43,455 nt of DNA, taken from positions 1 to 43,455 of IMG/VR virus record IMGVR_UViG_3300032516_000058. The stretch is one strand, 5' to 3'. Under the pieces are notes generated by a model. That model did no database searches. It was not told the DNA's origin and saw only the letters and a list, made by a program, of their open reading frames with translations. Positions 23,632 through 30,558 of the stretch are shown here, piece after piece (position 1 is the first letter of the stretch; every line of letters begins with the position of its first letter). The translations under genes were made by a program, and so were the position numbers. The stretch comes from a virus.

Positions 23632-23673
23632 TACACCCCACTGGGCTCGAACCAGTAACCTTCGGTTCCGTAG
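23632..23673 (-). other. tRNA 3' end (probable attP core)
   Basis: On the minus strand this reads like the end of a tRNA gene. An anticodon-loop-like CTACGGA (ACG, Arg, if genuine) is followed by ACCGA and AGGTT. A perfect T arm comes next (ACTGG, loop TTCGAGC, CCAGT), and then acceptor GGGGTGT with discriminator A. The upstream bases do not provide a matching 5' acceptor (ACACCCC) or D arm, so this is not a complete tRNA gene. Phages that integrate into tRNA genes carry just such a 3' fragment to rebuild the gene, so this is the best core site for recombination. Confidence 0.6.
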
Positions 23674-23951
23674 CCAGATGGCATCGAGCCCCCAGATGGA
23701 GTTGTTATGCCCGAAATGGAGCTCCGGCAACCCTCCGTTCCCGCCGCGAAGCGGCCCTCCAGCTTCACGCGGCTTGCGTTGCGAGGGCCTGATAGATGGG
23801 GCCTTGGGCGTTGCAAGCGATCCTGGGCGACGTGGGGCGGTCGGGGCGAATTCTGCCAACCCCGGCTGTCACCCCGTCACCCCGTCACTTCCGCCGCCCC
23901 CCCCCCTCAGAGGTATTTTGCCGGAAAATCGGCCGGCAGCGAGTCTGGCAC
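23674..23951. other. Gap between tRNA fragment and promoter
   Basis: I see no supported gene here. The stretch contains CCATCTGG twice next to the tRNA fragment and a GTGACGGGGTGAC-type tract at 23868-23889. It lies between the two divergent transcription units. Confidence 0.5.
23868..23889 (-). repeat. GTGACGGGGTGAC-type repeat
   Basis: CTGTCACCCCGTCACCCCGT and the following bases are the complement of the tracts at 8732 and 11056. This one is intergenic, between the tRNA fragment and the HTH gene promoter. Confidence 0.8.
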
Positions 23952-23984
23952 TTGACTCGTTGCCGCAAAGTGATAGACTATACA
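23952..23984 (+). promoter_or_regulatory. Sigma70-like promoter of the plus-strand operon
   Basis: TTGACT (23952-23957) is a good -35. With a 16-base spacer, TAGACT (23974-23979) is a fair -10, and TATACA follows at once. The stretch GATAGACTATACATATATG is an AT island in GC-rich DNA. It lies 40 bases upstream of the HTH gene and has no competitor on the plus strand. Confidence 0.7.
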
Positions 23985-24022
23985 TATATGAGGGGCCGAC
24001 AAGGAGGATCGGAGGATCGACG

Positions 24023-24232
24023 ATGGCGCGAGCGAGAAAACAGCAGACGGTGAGCGAGCGGATCCGGGCGGCCCGGGTCCAGGCCGGCCTGACCCAGGAG
24101 GGGCTGGCCCGGGCCGCGGACCTGACCGTCGCCGCGGTCTCGCGGATCGAATGCGGCGCGGGCACGAGGGTATCGACATTGGAGCGGCTGGCCGCGGCAC
24201 TCGGCGTGCCGGCGGCCGAACTGCTCGGATGA
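24023..24232 (+). CDS. XRE-family HTH regulator (Cro/CI-like), 69 aa
   Basis: The whole protein is one lambda-repressor-type HTH domain: RIRAARVQAGLTQEGLARAA, then LTVAAVSRIECG with TLERLAAALGV. GGAGG lies seven bases before the ATG at 24023. It heads the only plus-strand operon and faces the long minus-strand unit. This is the layout of an immunity region. There is no C-terminal oligomerisation or peptidase domain as in CI, so a Cro-like repressor or host-type regulator is possible. It probably controls its own promoter. Confidence 0.9.
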   Translation: MARARKQQTVSERIRAARVQAGLTQEGLARAADLTVAAVSRIECGAGTRVSTLERLAAALGVPAAELLG

Positions 24233-24261
24233 GGGGGCATGGCCACCGGGGAGAGTTGGTA

Positions 24262-24597
24262 ATGACGATTTTCGAGGAAACGGGCGTGACCGAGGCGTTT
24301 GATTGGCTCAATCCTCTCGACTCCCGCACAGAGGCAGGCGCCTGTCGACTGTGCGGCCAGCCATCGATTACGCGCCGCCACAACTGCGACGACCTGCGCC
24401 GCCTGGCCGCGCCGATCCGTGCGGCCAAAATTGCCGCGCAGGCGGCATGCGAACACGCGAACACGTATTGGGGGAAAACATACGATGACCACGAGGCCGA
24501 TCGTTACGTCGGGGGCCTGAACGAGACTCTGGTCTGCCGTGACTGCGGCGCGAATCTCAGGACCACCGCTCGCGAGGTCATGGCGGGTGATGAATGA
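24262..24597 (+). CDS. Putative zinc-binding protein, 111 aa
   Basis: Two Cys pairs are separated by a long helix: CRLCGQPSITRRHNC near residue 29, and CRDCG (about 94-98). With His residues nearby they could hold two zinc ions. The middle contains AAPIRAAKIAAQAACEHANT. GGAGAG precedes the ATG at 24262. The gene follows the HTH gene by 29 bases in the same operon. Role unknown; regulation or modification of nucleic acid is possible. Confidence 0.7.
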   Translation: MTIFEETGVTEAFDWLNPLDSRTEAGACRLCGQPSITRRHNCDDLRRLAAPIRAAKIAAQAACEHANTYWGKTYDDHEADRYVGGLNETLVCRDCGANLRTTAREVMAGDE

Positions 24598-24963
24598 TGA
24601 ACGCTCCCCCGATTCTTCTGGCTCGCGATTGGACCGGTGCGGACCTCACCCCCTAACCCAACCCGGGCGCCCGCGGCGGGTCTGCCTGTTGCGCCCGGGC
24701 CGCCGTCGACCAGCGGTGGGCCCGCCGGGCCTCGAGGCGGGGCCAAACCGCGATCCCCCCGCGGTGACCCCGCCGCGGCGGTCCTGCCTGGAGGAGCAGC
24801 TTGGCGTATCCCGAAATCCAGGGAGGCGGCGGCTTGTATCCCCGCGATCGGTGGGATACGCTGTATGACAGCGGCCGCACTCGGCAGGGCTGCCGAGGTC
24901 GCCGGCGAGTCCAATCGCGGAAGGCATTCACCACAGAGGCACGGAGAACACGGAGGACTGGAC
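24598..24963 (+). other. Gap with a possible 19-codon ORF and GC-rich DNA
   Basis: An ATG at 24598, abutting the preceding stop, opens a 19-codon frame (MNAPPILLARDWTGADLTP) that may be a leader or nothing. The rest is GC-rich with several GGGCCCGCC-like palindromic pieces. A TTG at 24801 with GGAGGAGCAGC in front opens a frame that runs through the repeat at 24927-24956. I could not support it as a gene. Confidence 0.4.
24927..24956 (+). repeat. CACCACGGAGGCACGGAG repeat (copy 7), plus orientation
   Basis: TTCACCACAGAGGCACGGAG then AACACGGAGG lies eight bases before the ATG at 24964. Its orientation follows the plus-strand operon, so the repeat again points towards the downstream start codon. 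Confidence 0.9.
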
Positions 24964-25156
24964 ATGGCGGTGCTCGTACAGCGGTGCATCCGGCTGAGAC
25001 CGGACCAGGTCGAGACGATCAAGGGGATGGTCAATCCGAAAGACGGCAGACTGTTCGGGCGTGCTGCGGTCCGCCCTTGACCGCGGCCTCAGGGCGATGG
25101 TGGCCGAGCAGGCGGCGGGCAAGAAGGGCCCGGCCCGCAAGGCGCGGAGGGCGTGA
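24964..25156 (+). pseudogene. Ribbon-helix-helix-like gene with a +1 frameshift
   Basis: From the ATG at 24964, frame one encodes MAVLVQRCIRLRPDQVETIK, then GMVNPKDGRL, and stops at 25078-25080. One base on, in the +1 frame, TCG GGC GTG continues as SGVLRSALDRGLRAMVAEQA to a TGA at 25154-25156. Joined at DGRL-SGVL, the two give a good ribbon-helix-helix pattern. A one-base insertion, a sequencing error or programmed +1 frameshifting would all explain it. The join lies at about 25049-25054 (CTGTTCGGG). If intact, it would be a small regulator of the plus operon or an antitoxin-like protein. No toxin is seen. Confidence 0.6.
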
Positions 25157-25188
25157 CATGCCAAGGGGAGGTGAAGAGGAATCGGCCA

Positions 25189-25497
25189 ATGAAGGGTAGC
25201 CAGCGGCGGTTCTTTGTGGGTGGACCGATCAACGGCAGCCTCGATTGGGGTGAGATTCACCCCACCATTACGTTTCTGGATCGGCGCTTGGTCCACCATG
25301 ACTATCGCCAAAGCGGAGTCATCGGCAGCGAGCTGGCGATCTTCATCTTCATCTTCACCCATCCCAGCATGGATGGCCTGACCTCGGCCGAACGGGATGA
25401 AAAGATCGAACAGGCCTGGAATGCGGCGCCGCCCTACGGGGCCAAATTCCCAGGGGCCGGCCCTGATTCCTCCGTGTTCGCCGTGCCTCCGTGGTGA
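25189..25497 (+). CDS. Unknown protein, about 102 aa, ending in a repeat
   Basis: The ATG at 25189 has AGAGG nine bases upstream; an alternative GTG start lies at 25153. The body (FVGGPINGSLDWGEIHPTIT, ELAIFIFIFTHPSMDGLT) looks folded and is not low complexity. The last residues (SSVFAVPPW, stop) are the reverse reading of a repeat, so the 3' end is defined by that insertion. No family is recognised. It is the last gene of the plus operon and ends 13 bases before the minus-strand gene at 25510. Confidence 0.6.
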   Translation: MKGSQRRFFVGGPINGSLDWGEIHPTITFLDRRLVHHDYRQSGVIGSELAIFIFIFTHPSMDGLTSAERDEKIEQAWNAAPPYGAKFPGAGPDSSVFAVPPW

Positions 25498-25498
25498 A
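25469..25498 (-). repeat. CACCACGGAGGCACGGAG repeat (copy 8) at convergent gene ends
   Basis: Oriented to the minus strand, this copy lies where the plus operon and the long minus unit converge. It provides the stop codon (TGG TGA) of the plus-strand gene. Confidence 0.9.
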
Positions 25499-25509
25499 CT
25501 TCCCGCCGG

Positions 25510-25803
25510 CTACTCCGGCCACCACTCGCAGGCTCGCTCCTCAGCCGCCAGGGCCGCGGCCAGGAGGGCCCTGGCCCGACAAGGGGTTGCCGCCATCCGG
25601 ACCCGCATCGGCAGGCAGTAGGGCGCGAGCGGGTCCTGAGACGAGCACTCCCGGGCCAGGCACACCGCCAGCCGTGCGGCCCGGCGGACGATCACCGCCG
25701 GATCGGGCGGGACGGGGCAGTTGCGGTGGACGAACTTGTCGTGCTCCCACCCGCAACGCGAGCACTTCAAGCGGCCGTCGGCGGGTTGGAGGTCGCAGTC
25801 CAT
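25510..25803 (-). CDS. Cys-rich small protein, 97 aa, end of the tail operon
   Basis: The start at 25803 overlaps the upstream stop by one base (TGATG). CSRCGWEHDKFVHRNC gives a Cys/His cluster able to bind zinc, and a Cys-x4-Cys follows in LARECSSQDPLAPYC. The C terminus is helical. It closes the long structural unit on the minus strand. A role in the tail tip is possible, but it may be cargo. No family is recognised. Confidence 0.65.
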   Translation of the reverse strand: MDCDLQPADGRLKCSRCGWEHDKFVHRNCPVPPDPAVIVRRAARLAVCLARECSSQDPLAPYCLPMRVRMAATPCRARALLAAALAAEERACEWWPE

Positions 25804-26261
25804 CAGAGGGCCGTGACGGTGCATGTTGGCGTGCCATTGCACGATCCCTGGAAGCCTGCATAAGTGGGTACGTCTAAGCTGCTCCATTCCGAACAGACTG
25901 GTTTGGTGGTTCCATAGTATTTCTTCCATGAACACCGTATTCTCATCATCTGCGGGTCCAGCAGGTCAATGCTCAAAAAATACTGGGGTACCGAGTATTG
26001 TATCCTTACACGTACCCAACCAACGTCGCAAATTGGCGGGTCAATCTGATACCACCATTGGCACATATTTTCCGGCGGTGGAGCGGGATATTTCCAGAGA
26101 ATGTAACTGGCGAGCAAGGAAGCACAGTTACCGCAACCGGCCTCAGCAAGTGTCCCCCCGATTACAATGAGGAGTTCTGTTGGAGTATTTCCATCGCACA
26201 TATAACAACCCTCCTCGCAGCACTGCGCCCCTCCGTCCATCCGAAAGTACCCGGCGGTCAT
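25803..26261 (-). CDS. Cys-rich tail-module protein, 152 aa, low GC
   Basis: The protein has many Cys residues (QCCEEGCYMCDG, AGCGNC, ...GSCNGTPTC) and aromatic residues, without a membrane segment. The Cys pairs suggest disulphide or metal stabilisation of a surface-exposed protein. It lies after the tail genes, where receptor-binding or tip accessories are found. The DNA is visibly poorer in GC than the adjacent genes (about 25.8-26.2 kb), with many AT-ending codons. That suggests a recent exchange of this gene, as expected for a host-contact protein. Gene function is inference. Confidence 0.65.
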   Translation of the reverse strand: MTAGYFRMDGGAQCCEEGCYMCDGNTPTELLIVIGGTLAEAGCGNCASLLASYILWKYPAPPPENMCQWWYQIDPPICDVGWVRVRIQYSVPQYFLSIDLLDPQMMRIRCSWKKYYGTTKPVCSEWSSLDVPTYAGFQGSCNGTPTCTVTAL

Positions 26262-26264
26262 GGC

Positions 26265-26924
26265 TCAGCACTCCGCGGCGCCGGGGACTTCGAGCCGCCG
26301 GGCCGCCGAGGTCCAGCGGCCGTTGACTTTTTTGCCGCTCGGAATCGTGGTGGCCAGGACGTGCGGGGCGTAGACTGTCCCGTTCAGGGTCGAGTCCGCG
26401 TAGGCCGAGCCGGTCCAGTAGTACACGTCTACCGCGGCGGAGCTGCCGGCGGCCAGCGCCGCGGTCAGCTTCAGGGCGTAGGTCCACTCGTCCAGGTCCA
26501 TGACCGCCCAGACCAGGCCGGTGGCCGTGTCGCCCGCGGCCAGGCACTTGAACCCGGGGAATCCTTTCCGCAGCGTGAACTGACCCGGGACTGGGCCCCA
26601 GGTGTGGCCCGCGGCCGGGGTGCCGTCCGTCGCGTAGTAGGCGACTTGCACGGGCCGGGCCGAGGGCCGAAAGCAAAGGCCCGGGTCGCCGCTTGCGACT
26701 TCCGCCCCGGCGTTCAGCCAGATCGGCTGCTGGCCGAAAGAGGCGACCGCCCGGCCGGCCAGGACGATCGGGGTCTCGTCAGACTCCTCGGCGCCGGCGT
26801 CGACCAGGATTCCCCCGACCGGGACTGTAGCGTTGGGAATGAAGGGCGTCAGCTCCTCGGGAAGCGCGGCCTGGGCCAGGCGGACCGGCCTGGTGGAGCC
26901 GAAGTCGGTGTCGGGGTCAAACAT
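26265..26924 (-). CDS. Tail-module structural protein, 219 aa
   Basis: The protein is beta-rich and acidic, with repeated short strands (AVDVYYWTGSAYADSTLNGT, VLATTIPSGKKVNGRWTSAA) and no membrane helix. It starts with MFDPDTDFGSTRPVRL. It is one of the distal tail genes that follow the large tip protein. A fibre or tip-associated role is inferred from position. I do not recognise a family. Confidence 0.65.
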   Translation of the reverse strand: MFDPDTDFGSTRPVRLAQAALPEELTPFIPNATVPVGGILVDAGAEESDETPIVLAGRAVASFGQQPIWLNAGAEVASGDPGLCFRPSARPVQVAYYATDGTPAAGHTWGPVPGQFTLRKGFPGFKCLAAGDTATGLVWAVMDLDEWTYALKLTAALAAGSSAAVDVYYWTGSAYADSTLNGTVYAPHVLATTIPSGKKVNGRWTSAARRLEVPGAAEC

Positions 26925-26930
26925 GACGAC

Positions 26931-26954
26931 TTACCACAGAGGACGCCGAGGAGG
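26931..26954 (+). repeat. CACCACGGAGGCACGGAG repeat (copy 10, partial)
   Basis: TTACCACAGAGGACGCCGAG plus GAGG reads on the plus strand and forms the 3' end of the zinc-finger mini-gene. Confidence 0.8.
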
Positions 26955-27128
26955 GGGAGGGGGAGGTGGGGTCGGTTTCAGCTCGCGAACCAGGCCGGGA
27001 TCGGGATACCCCGGCGGCATCGCGATGCCGCTCCCGCCGCATGCCCTGCATCGGATTCCCGGAAGAAAGAACGCCGCTGGGTCGGGGACGGCGCCTCGAC
27101 CCCGGCAGACCTCACAGAAATTGAACAT
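26931..27128 (-). CDS. DnaJ-type zinc-finger mini-protein, 65 aa
   Basis: CEVCRGRG and CRACGGSG repeat the C-x2-C-x-G-x-G motif of the DnaJ central zinc finger, here as a stand-alone mini-protein. The rest is Pro-rich. The 3' end (RRPLW, stop TAA) is the reverse reading of a repeat copy at 26931-26954. The 5' side (27131-27157) is another copy in sense orientation, so the gene is bounded on both sides by repeats. It might assist folding of tail proteins. Confidence 0.7.
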   Translation of the reverse strand: MFNFCEVCRGRGAVPDPAAFFLPGIRCRACGGSGIAMPPGYPDPGLVRELKPTPPPPPPPRRPLW

Positions 27129-27130
27129 GA

Positions 27131-27157
27131 CTCGGTGTTCTCCGTGCCTCCGTGGTT
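27131..27157 (-). repeat. CACCACGGAGGCACGGAG repeat (copy 9)
   Basis: ACAACCACGGAGGCACGGAG then AACACCGAG lies just before the ATG at 27128 on the minus strand. Confidence 0.85.
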
Positions 27158-27158
27158 G

Positions 27159-29237
27159 TCAATGGCTCGCAAAACCGGTGCGGATCGTGGTTCGCGGGGG
27201 CTTTCCCGCCGACCAGTTGACCGAGGTGATCGGGGCCCCGACCCATTGGCCGTAGCCGGTCTGGGCGGCGACGGTCGAGAGGATCTGCCCGACCAGGCCG
27301 CCCCACGGCCAGAGCCCGTAGGCGACCAGCTCGGCGCGGACCCGGCTCTGGAAGTACCGGGCCACGGCGCCGGCCATCACCGAGGCCAGGCGGTCGGAAT
27401 CGTTGCGAAGGATCCGCGGCTGCGGGCCCGAGGTCTTCATCTTTCCGGCGGCGTCCACCCCGACCATCGTGTACGGCGCGAGATACCAGCACTCCGCCTC
27501 GGGGACCTCGATCTCGTGCACGCCGTCGGACGGTTTGGCGTCGGGCCGGGAGATCTCCAGGTAGATGCGCTGGTCGGTGTGGAAGGCGATCGTCGCGGCC
27601 AGGTAATCGTAATCCCATTTCGGCTGGACCAGGGTCGGGCGCAGGAGCCACCACTCGTCGGGCGGCCAGTGGCCGGCGGCCAGGAGGTGGTTCGGGCTGG
27701 CGTTCAACAAAATGCCCCAATCGTGCTGGGCGACCGAGACGTGCATCCCGCCCGATGCGGCCTGGGTCCCGCCGCCGCCGGCAGCTTGGCCGGCGGGCGA
27801 GGCCGCCTCCGCGGGCGTGAACTTGAAAAAGAACGGGCCCTCCAGCCCGGGCGGCCACGGCTTGCCCAGCCAGACCATCGGCCGCCGGAAGCCGGCCTCG
27901 ATCGCGGCGGGGTTCTCGTCGGTCGGCGGGTCGGTCGAGTAGTCGAGCCCTTCGACCAACGGCAGCCAGGTCAGCGTGGTGCGGACCGCGTTCTGGTGCG
28001 CGGCGGGCGAGCCCGGCTGGAATGCGCCGGCGCCGTCGAAGAGCGGGGCGACGTCGGCGTGGTCCCAGCCGGCGGGGGCGCCGTAGGATTGGAAAACGGT
28101 CTGAAACCGCTCTTGCCGCCGGGCCTCGTCGTTTTTGGCCGCCGTGCCGCCTGCCCCCAACGGGTCGAGGTAATCGGCCATCAGCCCGCCGACCTCGAGG
28201 TCCCACTTGGGCACGAGCGTCCCCGGGTGCGCGACGTGGCCCTCCAGGCCCGCGCCGTAGAGCGAGCAGCAGACGACGATCCGGCCGCCGATCACCCGGA
28301 GCGTTCCGTAGCCGTGGTCGATGGTCTCCGTGACCCGGACGTCCTGCCACAGCCGGGTATTCTCCTCGACCTCGATGGAGTTCGGGTTGGGTGGCAGATT
28401 GACGCCGCCCCACGAAAACGCCTCGCCGCACAGGGCATAGACCGACACCTCGAAGCCGTCGTCAGTCGGGACGACCTGCCAATCGATCCCGGCGGCGGGC
28501 GGGATCATCCCGCAGAGCATGGCGTAGACGGATTGCCCGGCCTCGACCCGGTAGGCGCGATCGCCCTGCCTGGCCTGGCGGGTCGAGTCGGTCAGGTCGC
28601 GCAGCAACTCGGCCTGGCCGCCGAGCGTCCAACGGGGCCCGCCGGACCCGCTCTCGTCGCAGTAGCGGGCCAGGAGGTACTCGACAAAATCATAATTAGT
28701 CCAGAGGTCCTCGCCACCGAAGAGGAAGGACGCGCCGGACCGCGTGGCACTGCGGTTGCCCAGCAGCAGGTGGTGTCGGGCCCGGGAGTTCACGTCCGGA
28801 GACCAGCCCATCTGGATGACCTCACCGCCGGCGAGCCAATACGAGCCGCTCGCCCGAATCTTGTGCAGGATCTGGACGGCGCCATACGCCTGCCACTGCT
28901 GCGCCTGGCGGATGCGGGCCCGGCCGGAGATCCGGCCCATCCAGACCGGCGTCATGCCCTCGGGCCCGACGATGCTCAGCCGGACCCACCAATTCGCGCC
29001 GCCGGCCAGCGGCGTCTTGGCGGTGATCGCCTGCTCCCAGGGCAGCTTCACCGAGCCAAGCCGCCGGGTCAGGGTACACTCGCTCAGGCCATGGGCGGCG
29101 GTGGCCACGCCAAACGCGCCCACCTCCAGCTCCGGGGCGAGCTGCCAGGCGTCCGACCAGTTCTGGCGGACCTCGGCCACCACGGCCCGGGCGATCAAAG
29201 GAAACTCGGCGATCCCGCCCACGAGCGTGGCACCCAT
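27159..29237 (-). CDS. Large distal tail/tail-tip protein, 692 aa
   Basis: This is the largest gene downstream of the tape measure, where lambda-type phages keep tail-tip and baseplate hub proteins. The protein is beta-rich, with many Trp and Gly residues (WWVRLSIVGPEGMTPVWMGR, VYALCGEAFSWGGVNLPPNP) and a Gly-rich hinge near residue 510. It starts directly at the stop of the previous gene (TGA ATG). I cannot assign it to a known hub or fibre family. A hub or receptor-contact role is inferred from size and position. Confidence 0.75.
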   Translation of the reverse strand: MGATLVGGIAEFPLIARAVVAEVRQNWSDAWQLAPELEVGAFGVATAAHGLSECTLTRRLGSVKLPWEQAITAKTPLAGGANWWVRLSIVGPEGMTPVWMGRISGRARIRQAQQWQAYGAVQILHKIRASGSYWLAGGEVIQMGWSPDVNSRARHHLLLGNRSATRSGASFLFGGEDLWTNYDFVEYLLARYCDESGSGGPRWTLGGQAELLRDLTDSTRQARQGDRAYRVEAGQSVYAMLCGMIPPAAGIDWQVVPTDDGFEVSVYALCGEAFSWGGVNLPPNPNSIEVEENTRLWQDVRVTETIDHGYGTLRVIGGRIVVCCSLYGAGLEGHVAHPGTLVPKWDLEVGGLMADYLDPLGAGGTAAKNDEARRQERFQTVFQSYGAPAGWDHADVAPLFDGAGAFQPGSPAAHQNAVRTTLTWLPLVEGLDYSTDPPTDENPAAIEAGFRRPMVWLGKPWPPGLEGPFFFKFTPAEAASPAGQAAGGGGTQAASGGMHVSVAQHDWGILLNASPNHLLAAGHWPPDEWWLLRPTLVQPKWDYDYLAATIAFHTDQRIYLEISRPDAKPSDGVHEIEVPEAECWYLAPYTMVGVDAAGKMKTSGPQPRILRNDSDRLASVMAGAVARYFQSRVRAELVAYGLWPWGGLVGQILSTVAAQTGYGQWVGAPITSVNWSAGKPPRTTIRTGFASH

Positions 29238-30047
29238 TCAGCCATCCTCCGGGAGCGGCCCGGGCCAGGCCACGGCCGAGGTCGGGGCGGTGGGCCCCTG
29301 GGCGTCGGCGGTGAGCGTCAGGACGGTGGACCCCTCGGAATACACCCAGGCCGGCGTCTCGTCGCTGCCGTCATTACGCCGCGTCTGGAGCCGGACAGAG
29401 ACCGTGGTCCCATGGGCCTGGGCGGGCAGGAGCAGGTCCAGCCATACCAGGCCGATCGCGGCCATGGCCTGGGTGAGGTCGGGGTCGCCGGCCGGCGGGG
29501 TCGAGGCGTCGGTCGTGTAGGCGATCGCCCATTGGTGGGGAGAGAGGATCGCCGGCTGGAAGAGGTGGCCCAAGACGCGGACCGCCCCGCCGGCCGCGGC
29601 GGCGAGCTCCCAGGCGGTCGGGCCGGCCGGCGGCGCGAGCTGCAGCTCCCCGCCGGCGATGTCCAGCCGCCTGTAGGTCTCACCCTCGGGGCCCAGGGGC
29701 AGGAAGCCGGAGTCCAGGACGCCGTCGAAGTAGCTGGCCGAGACGTACCAGGTCCCATCGGCAAACGTGTCGGCTGGCGTGGCGGGGAGCGTCGGCGCCG
29801 TGGCAAACGGCACGTCGGTCTCGGCCGGCGGGGCGGTGCTCGAGCGGAAGAGCCGGTACTCGGCGGCGTTGAAGACGCGGTACAACCCGCGGGCGTCGAA
29901 GTAGTAGGTCCGGCCGTGCGCGGCCGGGCCCGAGGAAAAGCCGCTCCGCGGGCCGGGGTCGGACTCGCCGGCCCCCGAGGACCTCACCAGGTCCAGGCGG
30001 GGGACGGCCGAGTCATCGAGGGTAGGCGAGAGGATCCAGGACATCAT
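29238..30047 (-). CDS. Distal tail protein, 269 aa
   Basis: A soluble, beta-rich protein with Pro/Ala linkers. It has RTYYFDARGLYRVFNAAEYR near residue 46 and a C-terminal STVLTLTADAQGPTAPTSAV. GGAGAA precedes the start (ATG at 30047, with another ATG next to it). It lies in the run of tail genes between the tape measure and the large tip protein. No family is recognised, so this is a minor tail protein by position. Confidence 0.7.
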   Translation of the reverse strand: MMSWILSPTLDDSAVPRLDLVRSSGAGESDPGPRSGFSSGPAAHGRTYYFDARGLYRVFNAAEYRLFRSSTAPPAETDVPFATAPTLPATPADTFADGTWYVSASYFDGVLDSGFLPLGPEGETYRRLDIAGGELQLAPPAGPTAWELAAAAGGAVRVLGHLFQPAILSPHQWAIAYTTDASTPPAGDPDLTQAMAAIGLVWLDLLLPAQAHGTTVSVRLQTRRNDGSDETPAWVYSEGSTVLTLTADAQGPTAPTSAVAWPGPLPEDG

Positions 30048-30066
30048 TTCTCCGGAAATACCCGGC

Positions 30067-30549
30067 TCAATACTCGTCCCACTCCGCGGCGACCTCGAGG
30101 TTGGTCGCCGTGGCGGCGCCCGGGGCGGCCAGGAGACACAGCGTCTGGGTCGGGCCCCAGCGGGGCGCGTCGTCCGGACCCCACTCCAGGCAGATCGTGC
30201 CGCGGGCGTTTAACGACCCACCGCCCAGGGTCTGGGTCTCCAAAGTCGTCGGCTGCACGCTGTAATTCTTGCCGATCGCGGCGACGTTCGAGCCGATCTG
30301 GGCGGGGTCGGCCTTGCCGATCGTGTTCACGTTGACGCTCGTCGACGTGCCGTCCGCGGCGTTGTTCGTCCGCTGCAACAGGAGCGAGACCTGGACGTCC
30401 TGGGGGACCCCGCCGCCGCCGCCGATCACCAGCTTGCGGAGTCGGGCCCGGTGGCCGGCAGTCGCGCCGAGCTTCAGGCCCAAAAGCGTGATGAAGGCGT
30501 TGGCGGTGGCGCCGGTAGCCAGCCCGCCGATTTTGAGTTCGTAGCGCAT
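30067..30549 (-). CDS. Minor tail protein, 160 aa
   Basis: The protein begins MRYELKIGGLATGATANAFI and is composed of short beta strands with Thr, Asn and Gly-rich turns (LVIGGGGGVPQDVQVSLLLQ). It ends in VAAEWDEY. GAGGT precedes the ATG. It may be a small tip or fibre-associated protein. Family not recognised. Confidence 0.7.
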   Translation of the reverse strand: MRYELKIGGLATGATANAFITLLGLKLGATAGHRARLRKLVIGGGGGVPQDVQVSLLLQRTNNAADGTSTSVNVNTIGKADPAQIGSNVAAIGKNYSVQPTTLETQTLGGGSLNARGTICLEWGPDDAPRWGPTQTLCLLAAPGAATATNLEVAAEWDEY

Positions 30550-30558
30550 GATAGGACC

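Noticed and set aside
23632-23720. A complete tRNA gene
   Set aside because: The T arm and 3' acceptor are good, but no 5' acceptor or D arm pairs with them, so only the 3' part is present.
23587-23859. A 90-codon minus-strand frame across the tRNA fragment
   Set aside because: Its sequence (NRRLLVRAQWGV) is the translation of tRNA T-arm and acceptor bases, so it is an artefact of the tRNA fragment.
24801-25199. A plus-strand gene starting with TTG at 24801
   Set aside because: It has a fair ribosome-binding site, but it runs through a repeat (giving TTEARRTRR) and the RHH-like gene in another frame. It has no domain.
25998-30335. A 1445-codon open frame on the plus strand
   Set aside because: It is the antisense shadow of well-coupled minus-strand tail genes. 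It is rich in Arg, Gly and Pro with no domain, as expected on the opposite strand of GC-rich genes.
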